The notes: a model not told the origin generated them from the letters alone. A stretch of DNA of 64,000 nucleotides from Chrysogorgia sp. JL179-B06 (GCA_035772405.1 JAYKKM010000123.1:3022001-3086000); one strand, 5' to 3'. Positions 1 through 12,687 are shown, numbered from the stretch's first letter. Program-made: numbers and translations.

Positions 1-59
1 AGCATCAGGATATCTGCTCTGGAGGCCTTGTACAAATGCGTCTCCAACAGCATTACATC

Positions 60-400
60 CATCCGTGGTGCATGTTAGGACCAGATGCAGGGTCAATGTG
101 GAGAATTCCCAGATCTTTAGCTGTTGAATAACCAAGCAGACAACGACCCTTCTTTACAACAATGAAATCTGCCTTCATTGATCTTTTCTTTAAATGCGAG
201 CCGAACTGGCCCGAACTGAGCGGAACTGGCCCACAACTTTAAGCACTTGGCCTCCATAAGCACACGTCTTCTGCATGCAAAGTTGTAGTTCAACATTCAA
301 TCCTAGATGTTTTAATTCCTTGAAACCATCTTCACCCATTAGATTGTTCACAGAACCCGAATCAACCAAGACCTCTCTACTGATTCCACTGTATACATGC
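60..400 (-). pseudogene. Ty3/Gypsy-type retropepsin (protease) remnant
   Basis: Reverse-strand translation gives a retropepsin-like active site (VDSGSVNNLMG, near 345-368) and, further on, the typical end of a retroelement protease domain (GRCLLGYSTAKDLGIL, near 95-145). In the family this aspartyl protease cleaves the Gag-Pol polyprotein. The zinc-knuckle remnant at 587-787 lies upstream on the same strand, as expected for gag followed by protease. Short GAACTGGCCC-like repeats near 195-235 interrupt the domain, and no continuous ORF links it to gag. I read it as a decayed fragment running off the left edge. Family level (Ty3/Gypsy) is inferred from motif style only. Confidence 0.6.
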
Positions 401-586
401 AGAAATGACAGGCTCGGGTGATTTTCTATACCTGCTTCTCTGCTGCGAAGGCATATGTATCTTCGTCGCTCAGCTCCGCAAGGTCATCCTGAACACAATT
501 GCTTTCTTTCTTTTTTCCAGTGATTGCTGCTTTTGGTTCAGCCGTCGGTCGTCACTTCTTTTCCCAGGATTGGAATCACTTTTCCC

Positions 587-787
587 TCATCTACAACAAT
601 TAGCAAAGTGCCCGTATCTTTCACACTTGATACATTTCTTTCCCCTAGCAGGACGTTCTGGGTCACGTGCATAGTGATCTTCTTTACCACAATTTAAACA
701 GTTTCCATACCTTTCTTTCTTTCGCTTTTCGCCAGATTGTTCAGCTGCGTTAGTAGACGATCCCGACTCTCTATTTGGATTCAACAT
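587..787 (-). pseudogene. Gag nucleocapsid fragment with CCHC zinc knuckles
   Basis: A 66-residue reverse-strand ORF has a lysine/arginine-rich stretch followed by two knuckle-like motifs. The second is canonical (CIKCERYGHFANC, CX2CX4HX4C). The first (CLNCGKEDHYARDP) lacks its final cysteine. Such knuckles bind retroelement RNA in the Gag particle. The protease remnant lies just downstream on the same strand, so this is the 3' part of a gag gene in a decayed LTR element. No LTR is visible nearby. Confidence 0.65.
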
Positions 788-884
788 GTAACCAGCGTGT
801 TCTTTTGCTGCTTTAATTGGAGATCGGTCAGCTTCTCGATCAGTTGGTCGCGAAGATTTTCATTTAATGAAGTACCAAAGTTTT

Positions 885-902
885 TAATAATAATAATAAT
901 AA
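885..902. repeat. (TAA)6 microsatellite, 3' flank of the R4-like element
   Basis: Six TAA units lie on the 3' side of the reverse-strand retroelement fragment at 1121-1829. The matching longer TAA tract is at 1830-1896. No gene is visible between this tract and 1121; that stretch is probably the element's 3' UTR. Confidence 0.8.
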
Positions 903-1120
903 CTAGGAACTAAATTTATAAATTAATTTAATATAATACAATAAGAAATAAGTACAAAAGTTCAATAACAAATTTCAAAAGATTCCCGCCGCGATTACAT
1001 TTAATTGAAAATCCTCTAACATCTCTCCTTCATCTCGTTTCCTAAAAGGCACTCGCGAGCCTCTTACACACAGGTGGACGGATCCTAATATTTCAAACGA
1101 CAAGCGTGTCCGCAGCCAAG

Positions 1121-1829
1121 CTACAACGATGGCTCTCCATTTTTCCTTGCTAACAATTCCGCTAATGTTTTCAGGAATAAAGTGCTTTCGACTCCCATTC
1201 CACCATTGGTCCCAAATACGAGAGGCATAAAAGTTCCATTTTCAACATCCCAAACTCTTTGTAGGTATTGTCTCTTCTTTTCATTTTCCTGTTCTCTAAA
1301 AGCCTTTCCTGTAGGTTTATTCTTGTTGCTTTCGGAGTTTACATGCGTAACTCGAACATCAAAAAATTCTGTAACTCCACGCGACCAGAATCCACCGGTT
1401 TTAATATCCAATCTTGCTTCAGAGCTAGCATTTGCCGATCTCAAATTCAAAGTCTCGTTGTCAAGTGATTGGAGATGTGGCTCTGATTCCACATTATTGC
1501 AAACTTTACTGATTACAGATGTCAGCAGGTCTCGAATTCCGTCATGTCTTTGCGCCAAAAAGCCACCCTTTTTGCATGACAGTGAATGGTTGATTGAAAA
1601 ACTCTCACCACATGGACAATAGCTTGGTAAATCGGACAATGGCAGGTTGTAGCGGATACGTAGGGAGTCTTTAAATTCTTGTTTATTCAAACGAAGGACC
1701 TGTTCCTCAAGTGGGATTGCATTAAGCCACGAGCTGGCTCCCTTATTTCTCGCTTGATTCACCAAAGGTAACAGGTCAGTAGGTAGAGATGCGTCGATTG
1801 TTTCCATCTTGTTCTTTAGAGATGCGGCC
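1121..1829 (-). pseudogene. R4/Dong-like non-LTR retrotransposon, C-terminal zinc finger and restriction-like endonuclease
   Basis: The 228-residue ORF is open upstream of its first ATG (1807) until it hits a TAA microsatellite, so the protein is 5'-truncated and the reverse transcriptase is missing. It carries CPCGESFSINHSLSC, a CX1CX7HX4C knuckle, and then an R-x-D/D pair (ARLDI, with EFFDVRV about 15 residues on). That order matches the C-terminus of R2/R4-type elements, where a knuckle precedes the restriction-like endonuclease that nicks the target. Both ends abut TAA repeats, and R4-clade Dong elements are known to insert into TAA repeats. Domain identity is moderately sure. The clade is inference. 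Confidence 0.6.

Positions 1830-1896
<67 letters not shown>
1830..1896. repeat. (TAA)n microsatellite
   Basis: About 22 TAA units abut the truncated 5' end of the reverse-strand retroelement. Together with 885-902 they look like one microsatellite split by the insertion. Confidence 0.9.
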
Positions 1897-1897
<1 letters not shown>

Positions 1898-2002
1898 GAA
1901 ACTTTATTCATTTATGATTAACGTATACTACAGTAATAAACCTCTCTTTTACAGGTAGTTTACCAATGTCTACTTGAATTAACACTATATGGTATAAAAA
2001 TA

Positions 2003-2314
2003 TTAGTATGACATTAAAGTCGGGTCATCCCATTCTTTGTTACGTTTACAAAATATATAGTAAGATGTCCTTATGCAAGTGTTCATAATTTTCTGAGTAT
2101 ACATGTAGTACTTTCTACATCGTTCGTCAAATTTCAGGTCTTTCAGCATTTCAATAAAGTCTACGGATGACTGATTAAAAACTCCAAGCGAGTTCGCTTC
2201 GTCGATTTTAAAAATGTATGTATTCCAACACTCGAAATTTTCCTTCACCATAAATCCTTTCAACATGTAGTTTGATCGAGTGAAATGCCAAATATTACCT
2301 ACAAATATATCCAT
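2003..2314 (-). CDS. Unrecognised 103-residue ORF
   Basis: The ORF is open from an ATG near a microsatellite, rich in aromatic and lysine residues, and has no motif I recognise. Part of it (2209-2265) recurs at 2476-2533 on the other side of a tRNA-like element, so it overlaps repetitive DNA. It may simply be chance openness. Confidence 0.15.
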   Translation of the reverse strand: MDIFVGNIWHFTRSNYMLKGFMVKENFECWNTYIFKIDEANSLGVFNQSSVDFIEMLKDLKFDERCRKYYMYTQKIMNTCIRTSYYIFCKRNKEWDDPTLMSY

Positions 2315-2372
2315 AATCTTATCCCGGCATTACCACCATATATACAGAACTCGTGACTAGGCTCTCGGCAAC

Positions 2373-2478
2373 GGCTTCCGTAGCTCAGTGGTCAGAGCAC
2401 TGCACTAGCATCGCAGGTTCAATTCCAGCCGGAAGGCCTTGAAGTTGCATTTTTCGCAACTGGTCCCGGTTTGGTCTT
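2373..2478 (+). repeat. tRNA-derived SINE-like element
   Basis: The head contains a pol III A-box-like TAGCTCAGTGGTCAGAGCA and a B-box-like GGTTCAATTCC. An anticodon-like loop reads CTAGCAT (AGC, alanine-like). The variable loop and 5' T-stem are missing, so it cannot fold as a functional tRNA. An unrelated tail follows. The flanks share an approximately 55-bp direct duplication (2209-2265 and 2476-2533). I read it as a SINE head or tRNA relic. Confidence 0.5.
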
Positions 2479-2534
2479 AAAATGTGTGTATTCCAACACT
2501 CGAAATTTTCCTTCACCATAAATCCTTTCACCAT

Positions 2535-2643
<109 letters not shown>

Positions 2644-2723
2644 TGATAAGGTATTAAAATCGTATGTTCATTTTAATTAAATGATAGTCATTCGACTACA
2701 AACATTTATATTTTACGATTTAG

Positions 2724-2840
2724 ATATTGATGAATGCTCTAGTATTCCATGTGCGCCTGATGCATCATGCAGCAACTCACAAGGATCTTTTAGTTGCCAA
2801 TGTAACGTCGGTTATACTGGAAATGGATCACAGTGTTCAG
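2724..2840 (+). CDS. EGF-like exon U1 (calcium-binding type)
   Basis: A 117-nt exon lies between a TTTAG acceptor and a G|GTACTT donor, phase 1 at both ends. It encodes one six-cysteine EGF domain starting DIDECSSIPC and containing the Asn/Asp-hydroxylation-type motif CSNSQGSFSCQC. Such domains bind calcium and act in extracellular adhesion or matrix proteins. Near-identical exons recur at 11388 and 12763, and downstream intron sequence is also shared (about 2841-3300 with 11505-12010). No signal peptide or other domain is visible nearby. Confidence 0.85.
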
Positions 2841-3299
2841 GTACTTTAAAGGTCGTTGTTTGAAAAGTATAAGTATAATATACTACTTGAAATACGTATA
2901 CGCAACAACCCATCGCCCAATTGCTGTTTGAAACTTACAGTACAGTACTTCTTTTAGTTCTAAATTAGTTTAATTAGATAATAGCCACTTCATTTGCCAA
3001 ACTACAGTAAATAAATTTTCAGTGGACAATATCTCTCAGAGCTTTGTATTGTCTGAATTTAATTGTTTCATAGGACATCAAATAAATACATGCACAGAAT
3101 AGTGGGGGTCTACTGCTGTTTCTGCCATCAATCATTAAGAAAGAAATTACTTTTATCACAATATTGATGACTCACGAAATAATAAATGCAGTATTTAGTA
3201 TATAGACACCAATTAGGCTGTCGAAGGAAGAAAATGCATCTCTATCATACAATGAGTGTCCTTTGAAAAAATAAAATTCGTTCAAATGGCTACGGATGC

Positions 3300-3960
3300 A
3301 TACAGTGCAAATGTATAGTGGTTCATTCAAATTAGATTTACTAAGACGTATTAGGGATTCTACTCCAATTGTTGGTGTGGATAGATTATATACAGTAAGT
3401 TGATAATTCTACCCACATTGGACTACTGTGATGTGGAGCTGGCAGGAATATGGATAACTAAATATTGATGGTCATAATCAGAGGTCTCTATGCATGTCAG
3501 GGAAACTGATCTTTCCTAAGTCGGGACTTGAAACTGATTGGTTAATAGAAATCCCAAGTTTTGTACCTCTTGTATTAGAAGCAAGTTACATTGTGTAATG
3601 CTAGTTAGGAAATTCCATGGCATTTTAACATCATATCTACCAGTAAAGAGCTATTTTCCATGTTTCAATTAATCTGTTCATACATGTTATCGCACCATTA
3701 TCTATTGCCTTAATTGACAAATATATGTGAAGGATATACAACTTTTGAGTTAAAATTAGTTTTTGTAACATTGTACTGTACATTTATGTATATGTGTTGA
3801 AATTTGTAACAACTGTAATTTGTTAGAAAACAAGACCCCGATATACTATACCAGTGTTAGCATTGAAGGGGCTATCCTGAATATATATTGTTGTATTATT
3901 ATTATTATTGTATTGTTATTGTATTATTATTGTATTATTATTGTATTATTATTATTATTA
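3300..3960 (+). repeat. Intronic direct repeat, copy 1
   Basis: This stretch (TAAGACGTATTAGGGATTCT onward) is repeated with indels at about 6488-7130. It ends in an ATT/TAT microsatellite (3894-3985). No coding region is apparent. It lies in the intron between EGF exons U1 and U2. Confidence 0.7.
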
Positions 3961-4214
3961 TTATTATATATTAATACTAATAATAATAATGCATTGACAA
4001 TGCTACTGCTAATAATAATGCCTAATGCAGATTGTAGATACCATATTTGCCATGTAACAAAGCATATATATGGCATTGTGTACTATATAGTACTATAGAC
4101 GGAGTACTGTAAATACAGATTATATATGGAATACATGCCAGTATACAAAACATGGACGTCAAGATCATATCGTCAGAAACTAAAATAATATTCCTGTTGA
4201 AAAATTATAACCTT

Positions 4215-4312
4215 CTTATTGTCAGTGACGGCCTGTAACCATTGAGCAATCGAGATTCAGACGGAGAGAGGTTACAATGATGTACTGGTTCTAATGATAT
4301 ACATGTATGTAC
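4215..4312 (-). repeat. tRNA-derived SINE fragment, reverse orientation
   Basis: The stretch CTGTAACCATTGAGCAATCGAGATT followed by GAGAGAGGTTACAATGATGTACTGG matches the better-preserved copy at 49588-49720. There the reverse complement reads as a tRNA head (TAGCTCAATGGTTAGAG). A shorter piece occurs at about 7205-7245. Confidence 0.5.
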
Positions 4313-4323
4313 TGCCTATGCAT

Positions 4324-4926
4324 CAGTCAATTCCAGATGCGAACATCACCCCCAGGGACAACCCCCGGGCATTGGTAAATTTTCATTTTTTTCGTGCAAA
4401 TGCCCGGGGGTAGGGAAAAAAAGAAGGAACAATGCCCCAGCCTTGGGACGAAAAAGCAAAACAAATCCCCACCCCGTACTAAATGCGTTTTAACAATTTA
4501 TATTTATACCTCTGTTCGTTTGAAAAAACAAGGAAAACTATCGTGTTCACTTCAGATGAAAACATCGACGAAAGCCTGTGACACACTTGCTTTTATTGCA
4601 GAACGTTTTTCATTGTAAATACAATATATATAATATGGACTGAAGGAAATTCTTAAACATGGATTCAAACTTGAAAACCAACATTCAACAATAATATAAG
4701 CTCTCGTCCTTGCCGATAAAGTCGTCCATTTTGGCATATACGACAAAGGAAACCCGTGGCCACGGTCTTTTCTCCGTGAGCGACAAATGCCCGGGGGTAA
4801 TAACCGATATTGACAAATGCCCGGCCCCCGGGTGAACACGCAGCTGCAAATGCCCGGCCGTGGGGAAAGTAAGCGTGGAAATGCCCCACACTGTCCCGGG
4901 GGGATGGTCGCAGCTGGAATTGACTG
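4324..4926. mobile_element. Non-autonomous TIR DNA transposon (CCCGGG-rich MITE)
   Basis: The ends are inverted copies: CAGTCAATTCCAG at 4324 and CTGGAATTGACTG at 4926. Similarity continues inward through GC-rich CCCCCGGG motifs. ATGCAT flanks both ends (4318-4323 and 4927-4932) as an exact 6-bp target duplication. The interior carries scattered copies of AAATGCCCGG and no transposase. The superfamily is not determinable from what I see. Confidence 0.75.
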
Positions 4927-5012
4927 ATGCATAATGATTGGGTGTGTTAATATACACACTGCTGTTATATCAATATAATCAGTACATCAATGTAACCTTC
5001 ACTTGCCATCTG

Positions 5013-5084
5013 AGTCTTGGTAGCTCAATGGTCAGAGCATCTCACTGGAAATCAGAAAGTTATCCCTGTCCGGGACATAGAATA
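5013..5084 (+). repeat. tRNA-derived SINE head
   Basis: TAGCTCAATGGTCAGAGCA is a strong A-box-like D-arm. The T-arm is degenerate (AGTTATCCCTGTCCGG). The 3' CCGGGAC block is shared with the reverse copy at 49588-49660. It is not a functional tRNA. Confidence 0.5.
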
Positions 5085-6375
<1,291 letters not shown>

Positions 6376-6487
6376 GGAAACTGAATGTGAGACTGAAAAC
6401 GCTAGGATTTCCGTGATGAGGGACTATAAAACGCTGGTCGATATTAGCACCCTCGCCTTCGATGTTATACAGTAGTGCAATTAAATG

Positions 6488-7093
6488 TATAGGGGGTTCC
6501 ATTCAAATTGAATTTACTAAGACGTACTAGAGATTCTACCCCAATTGTTGGTGTGGATAGATTATATACAGTAAGTTGATAATTCTACCCACATTAATGG
6601 ACTACAGTGATGTGGAGCTGGCAGAAATTTGGATAACTACAGTAAATATTGTTGATCATAATCAGAGGTCTCTATGCATGTCACGGAAACTTTCCTAAGT
6701 CGGGACTTGAAACTGATTGGTTTACAGAAATCCTAAGTTTTGTACCTCTTGTAGTAGAAGCAAGTTACATTGTGTAATGTGGCATTTTAAAATTTTAAAA
6801 TTTTAAAATTATGTGGCATTTTAACATCATATCTACTGGTAAAGAGCTAGTTTCCATATTTCAATTAATCTGTTCATACATACAGTACACGCTGTAGCAC
6901 CATTATCTATTGCATTAATTGACAATATGTGAAGGATATACAACTTTTGAGTTAAAATTAGTTTTTGTAACATTGTACTGTACATTTATGAATATATTGA
7001 ATATATTGATACTAGTGTTAGCATTTAAGGGTATTAATATTATAAAGTTAGCGTTAGCGTATAAATATTATTGCATTATTATTCTTATTATAC

Positions 7094-7125
<32 letters not shown>

Positions 7126-7240
7126 GATAATACGCCAAGGAATAATACACAATGGACGCCAAGATCATATTGTCATTATTATTGGTTGAAAAAATTATAA
7201 ACTTCTTATTGCCAGTGACGGCACCTAACCATTGAGCCGA
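6488..7240 (+). repeat. Intronic direct repeat, copy 2
   Basis: This is the second copy of the segment at 3300-3960, offset by about 3.2 kb. It includes a TTATTA microsatellite (7075-7125) and ends in a short SINE-like piece (GCCAGTGACGGC...CCATTGAGC). Divergence is moderate, with insertions of short AATTTTAA repeats near 6785-6810. Confidence 0.7.
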
Positions 7241-7249
7241 GATATAAGC

Positions 7250-7840
7250 TGCTACGCCACAATCCTGACCGGTTTTTCTGGGATTACTAATAAACGACTA
7301 TACAAGGACCACAGAATCAGTTCCACTATAGCCTGATGATCGCATTTCCGTGAAACTCGGAGTAGCAAACAATATTTGGTGAATATTTCTAACAAAATTA
7401 AAACGTTTTTTGAAAAAAAGAAAATCTGTGTGAGAATCAAATATAAATAAAGCATTGTGAAAATTAATTAGACGAGAAAATGTTATCATTTTAAATTTGA
7501 TACATTTGTGTGATAAATCATATTTGAGAAGTAAAAACACGAATAGTTTATTTGCAGTTATCAATAAAGGATAAATTGTAGTGGAATAAAGGTAGGTATT
7601 ACTATAAGCAACAATAAATTATGTCAAATATGGATAAATTATAAATGGTTAATGCATACAAGTAATTACATAAATATTTTAATACAAGTAATTACCTTTC
7701 AGTAATTACATAAATGTTAACAATATTACCGAATCTTTGTTAACACACCAAGCCTGCGTTTAACTTCCCTTGCAATATAGTCTCAATGCCTTTACGTTCA
7801 ATTCATATTTATTCATGTTTATGTTTTTAAACATATGTAG
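7250..7840. other. Intronic sequence with no gene seen
   Basis: AT-rich and without recognisable coding or repeat signal. It leads to the EGF exon at 7841. Confidence 0.4.
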
Positions 7841-7957
7841 ATGTTGATGAATGTCAATCCAACCCGTGCAATTTAAATGCAAACTGTACAAATACCATTG
7901 GCTCGTTCTCTTGTGTTTGCGATGTAGGCTATTCTGGGAATGGAACAAATTGTACAG
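7841..7957 (+). CDS. EGF-like exon U2
   Basis: A 117-nt phase 1-1 exon (GTAG acceptor, ACAG|GTAGGT donor) encodes DVDECQSNPC followed by CTNTIGSFSCVC and a six-cysteine domain end GNGTNCTG. The calcium-site residues (D-x-D-E and the Asn before the aromatic) are present. It was duplicated with its intron to give U3. Confidence 0.85.
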
Positions 7958-8995
7958 GTAGGTCGCTTCATTTTTTAATCATGAGTATAGAGAGTTTTCC
8001 AAATCACTTCACCAAACAATCTTTGCTCGATCTGAGACGTCATGATTAGATTTTAAATACAGCTATATGTGATACAGCTAAAAGTGTTTTGTTAGTTCGA
8101 TATATGTCGAAGATCTTCCTCCAGAATATGTTTATAGTAATTTTATTTAGCATATATAAAACGTTGTAAAAAATAGACACGTATAGCGTACATGGATCCG
8201 CGTATGAAATAGTATTCCCAGACAAGATTCTGGACGAAATTCTAAATACACCTCCACATTAATCATAGCGTGTCTTAAATTGGGATGGGGTGAGTGCTTT
8301 TATATCCCATGCTGCTTAGCGTTACATACTAAACTAGAATATTTTATTAAAAATTTCGTTGTAATCAGTTTAAGTAGTAGTTAAAACATCGACCGCGAAT
8401 ATTTTAACGAACTTGTAAAATGAATAGAATATATGATGCATACTTCATCAAAATAATAGAATATATGATGCATACTCCTAAAAAGTTCAATTCGAGAAAG
8501 TCAACTTTGATATATAAAACATTGAAGATGTTGTTTTAAAGATGCTGATTAAATATTATTTTTTTGGTATTTTCCTCATGAATTATTAATGATTTTATTA
8601 GTGTTCAATAACTTGGAAGCAAAATATTTTCTTATTTAATAATTTATATACTTCGAAAACAAAGTGTTCTGAAATTTGAGGCTCAACAACCAATGTTAAA
8701 AGATGAATTGATGGAATTTCCTCTAGCTTTAATTCACATTTCGCTTATCAGCGTAGATCAGAAAATTATCAATAATATATATCAGACTGAACAATAGCCT
8801 CGATTAAAACGTTAACAATTGTTCCATAGGAGAGAATAAAACAAATTTAATAAAGTTTTAGTATTATATGGGAAAATTGTACTTTCAAACATTCTTTCAC
8901 AACAAACGTACTGATAACCATTCCTTGAACTACCTGTACGTATACAATTCAAAATAATTGTTTTAATTTTTAAGGCACTCAATTGAATAGCACCC

Positions 8996-9215
8996 ATGAC
9001 AGAACTACTTAATCATTATGCTCCAAAGCATCCGCTTCGATCGAAAGAGGAAAATAATTTAGTTATCCAGAAAACAAATACAGTAACCTATGGTGATAGA
9101 TCTTTTGTAGATGTAGCCCCGAAATTATGAAACAACTTACCTAGATTTAAAAAAAATTTACCGTTAGAATTACCTTTAAAAATAACTTAAAACTATTTTA
9201 TTTCCTGGATGATCT
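8996..9215 (+). pseudogene. CR1/L2-like LINE 3' end, copy 1
   Basis: Translation contains VTYGDRSFVDVAPKL followed by a stop where the family has W, then NNLPRF. This is the characteristic C-terminal tail of CR1/L2-type reverse transcriptases. It is 5'-truncated, with no polymerase motifs. It was duplicated along with the surrounding EGF exon (second copy at 10495). Confidence 0.6.
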
Positions 9216-9444
9216 GTTCACTATTATGAGCTGAATGTATTTTATAATGCTATATACTTTTATTATTTTAGCTTATATATTAGTTCTTATTTATTAATGT
9301 AAAACACATCGAGACATTGTTATATGCGTTTATGAAAAACTTAGTTATATATAAGAGTAGTAAAAAAGTTGAGTGCTTCGTAGACTGTATTTTAAATATA
9401 GAGCAAAGTGAAAAGGTGGTAAACCATGTTTTAAACATATGTAG

Positions 9445-9561
9445 ATGTTGATGAATGTCAATCCAACCTGTGCAATTTAAATGCAAACTGTACAAATACC
9501 ATTGGCTCGTTCTCTTGTGGTTGCGATGTAGGCTATTCTGGGAATGGAACAAATTGTACAG
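9445..9561 (+). CDS. EGF-like exon U3
   Basis: A 117-nt phase 1-1 exon, a near copy of U2. It differs at DVDECQSNLC (Pro to Leu) and SCGC instead of SCVC. All six cysteines, acceptor GTAG and donor CAG|GTAGGT are intact. Confidence 0.85.
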
Positions 9562-10494
9562 GTAGGTTGCTTCATTTTTTAATCATGAGTATAGAGTTTT
9601 CCAAATCACTTCACCAAATAATCTTTGCTCGATCTGAGACTTCATGGTTATATTTTAAATACAGCTATATGTGATACAGCTAAAAGTGTTTTGTTAGTTC
9701 GATATATGTCGAAGATCTTCCTCCGGAATATGTTTATAGTAATTTTATTTAGCATACATAAAACGACGAAATTCTAAATACACCTCCACATTAGTCATAG
9801 CGTGTCTTAAACTGGGATGGGGTGAGTGCTTTTATATCACATATACTGCTTAGCGTTACATACTAAACTAGAATATTTTATTAAATGTATTTAATATTTT
9901 AACGAACTTGTAAAATGAATAGAATATATGATACATACTTCATCATAATAATAGAATATATGATGCATACTCCTAAAAAGTTCAATTTGAGAAAGTCAAC
10001 TTTGATATATAAAACATTGAAGATGTTGTTTTAAAGATGCTGATTAAATATTATTTTTTTGGTATTTTCCTCATGAATTATTAATGATTTTACTAGTGTT
10101 CAATAACTTGGAAGCAAAATATTTTCTTATTTAATAATTTATATACTTCGCAAACAAACTGTTCTGAAATTTGAGGCTCAACCGCCCATGTTAAAAGATG
10201 AATTTATGGAACTTCCTCTAGCTTTAATTCACATATATTTCGCTTATCAGCGTAGATCAGAAAATTATCAATAATATATATCAGACTGAACAACAGCCTC
10301 GATTAAAACGTTAACAATTGTTCCATAGGACAGAATAAAACAAATTTAATAAAGTTTTAGTATTATATGGGAAAATTGTACTTTCAAACATTCTTTCACA
10401 ACAAATGTACTGATTACCATTCCTTGAACTACCTGTACGTATACAATTCAAAATAAGTGTTTTAATTTTTAAGGCACTCAATTGAATAGCACCC

Positions 10495-10745
10495 ATGACA
10501 GAACTACTTAATCATTATGCTCCAAAGCATCCGCTTCGATCGAAAGAGGAAAATAATTTAGTTATCCAGAAAACAAATACAGTAACCTATGGTGATAGAT
10601 CTTTTGTAGCTGTAGCCCCGAAATTATGGAACAACTTACCTAGATTTTAAACAATTTTACCGAATGATATAATTACCTTTAAAAATAACTTAAAACAATT
10701 CTATTTCCTGGATGATCTATTCACTATTATAAGCTTAATGTATTT
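10495..10745 (+). pseudogene. CR1/L2-like LINE 3' end, copy 2
   Basis: The frame reads HYAPKHPLRSKEE, then VTYGDRSFVAVAPKLWNNLP, the conserved tail of CR1/L2 reverse transcriptases, then a stop and a degenerate FKNNLKQFYF-like block. It is followed directly by a hammerhead-like motif (10814). Upstream RT motifs are absent. Confidence 0.65.
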
Positions 10746-10813
10746 TATAATGCTATTTTGAATATATAGCAAAGTGAAAAGGTGGTAAACTGCGAATAAT
10801 TTAGTGAGGAAAT

Positions 10814-10845
10814 GCTGACGTTTCGAGCGCAGCCCTTCAGCAGAG
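10814..10845 (-). ncRNA. Degenerate hammerhead ribozyme motif
   Basis: On the reverse strand CTGCTGA, a short stem-loop (GGGCTGCGCTC), GAAA and ACGTC follow in hammerhead order. The type I core is CUGANGA...GAAA...GUC. Here GAAA and the GUC cleavage triplet are kept, but the first box has a C in place of the invariant A. It is probably inactive. Such minimal hammerheads are known in Penelope-like retroelements. Assignment rests on pattern only. Confidence 0.45.
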
Positions 10846-10859
10846 TAGTTTGTTATATA

Positions 10860-10887
10860 TATTTATATAGTTAGTTATATATATTTA

Positions 10888-10958
<71 letters not shown>
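10860..10958. repeat. (AT)n microsatellite
   Basis: Alternating AT. It is followed by ACGTGTAGGTTTTGGTCTAC, which also follows the AT tract at 57011-57084. Confidence 0.9.
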
Positions 10959-10959
<1 letters not shown>

Positions 10960-11023
10960 GTGTAGGTTTTGGTCTACGAAATGCAAAGAGTGCTCAACAA
11001 CATATAGTTAGAGCAAATAATAG

Positions 11024-11303
<280 letters not shown>

Positions 11304-11387
11304 TAAGGTATTAAAATCGTATGTTCATTTTAATTAAATGATAGTCATTCGAAATAAAACTACAAACATTTATATTTTACGATTTAG

Positions 11388-11504
11388 ATATTGATGAATG
11401 CTCTAGTATTCCATGTGCGCCTGGTGCATCATGCAGCAACTCACAAGGATCTTTTAGTTGCCAATGTAACGTCGGTTATACTGGAAATGGATCACAGTGT
11501 TCAG
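11388..11504 (+). CDS. EGF-like exon U4
   Basis: A 117-nt phase 1-1 exon, near-identical to U1, with CAPGASC in place of CAPDASC. Acceptor TTTAG and donor CAG|GTACTT are intact. The following 500 bp resemble the intron after U1, so the exon was duplicated with its intron. Confidence 0.85.
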
Positions 11505-12024
11505 GTACTTTAAAGGTCGTTGTTTCAAAAGTATAAGTATAATATACTACTATACCTCGCCCAATTGCTGTTTGAAACTTACAGTACAGTAATTCTTTTA
11601 GTTCTGAATTACTTGAATTAGATAATAGCCACTTCATTTGCCAAACTAAATACATTTTCAGTCGACAATATATCTCAGCTTTGTATTGTCTGAATTTAAT
11701 TGTTTCATAGCACATCAAAATAAATACATGTAGCCCAAACTTTTTAATTTTTGAGTGCAGCAACAGAATAGTGAGGGTCTACTGCTGTTTCTACCATCAA
11801 TCACTAAGAAATAAATTACTTTTATCACAATATTGATGACTCACGAAATAATCAATCCAGTATTTAGTATATAGACACAAAAGGCTGTTGAAGGAAGAAA
11901 GTGCATCTCTATCATACATGTACAATGAGTGTCCTTTAAAAAAATCAAATGCGTTCAAATGTCTACGGATGCATATAGTGCAAATGTATAGGGGTCCATT
12001 CAAATTAGATTTACTAACACGTAT

Positions 12025-12190
12025 ACAAATACAGCAACCTATGGTGATAGATCTTTTGTAGATGTAGCCCCGAAATTATGGAACAACATACAGATTTTAA
12101 ACAATTTTACCGATATAATTACCTTTAAAAATAACTTAAAACAATTCTATTTCCTGGATGATCTGTTCACTATTATGAGCTTAATGTATT
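12025..12190 (+). pseudogene. CR1/L2-like LINE 3' end, copy 3 (short)
   Basis: ACAAATACAGCAACCTATGG onward matches the 10585-10745 segment, encoding TYGDRSFVDVAPKLWNN. It is more truncated than the other copies and is again followed by a hammerhead-like remnant (12397). Confidence 0.55.
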
Positions 12191-12396
12191 TTATAATGCT
12201 ATATACTTTTATTATTTTAGCTAGTTATATATTAGTTCTTGGTTATTATGTAAAACACATCGAGATATTGTTATATGCGTTTATGAAAAACTTAGTTATA
12301 TATAAGAGTAGTAACAAAGTAGAGTGCTGCGTAGACAGTGTTTTGAATATAGCAAAGTGAAAAGGTGGTAAACTGCCAATAATTTAGTGACGAAAT

Positions 12397-12428
12397 GCTG
12401 ACCTTTGGAGCGGAGCCACTCACCAGAG
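12397..12428 (-). ncRNA. Hammerhead ribozyme relic (strongly degenerate)
   Basis: Aligned with 10814-10845, the reverse strand reads CTGGTGA, a stem (GGCTCCGCTCC), AAAG and GTC. GAAA has become CAAA and the first box is mutated, so it cannot be active. It supports a shared origin with the 10814 motif. Confidence 0.35.
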
Positions 12429-12460
12429 TAGTTAGTTATATATATTATTTATTATTTATA

Positions 12461-12687
<227 letters not shown>

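Larger units (their letters stand above)
7841..10740 (+). repeat. Tandem duplication of EGF exon plus intron (about 1.5-1.6 kb period)
   Basis: 7841 to about 9220 is repeated at 9445 to about 10740: same exon, same intron landmarks (for example ATATATGATGCATACT) and the same LINE 3' end. Exon starts differ by 1604 bp but the LINE ends by 1499 bp, so the second copy has lost about 100 bp. Confidence 0.8.

Noticed and set aside
2373..2440. Functional tRNA-Ala gene
   Set aside because: The variable loop and 5' T-stem are missing and the acceptor stem is imperfect, so I call it a SINE head or tRNA relic. The tRNA-like segments at 5013 and 49588 were rejected for the same reason.
4552..4959. Reverse-strand Pro/Gly/Arg-rich ORFs near 4.6-4.9 kb
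   Set aside because: They arise from the GC-rich repeats of the TIR element and are not coding.
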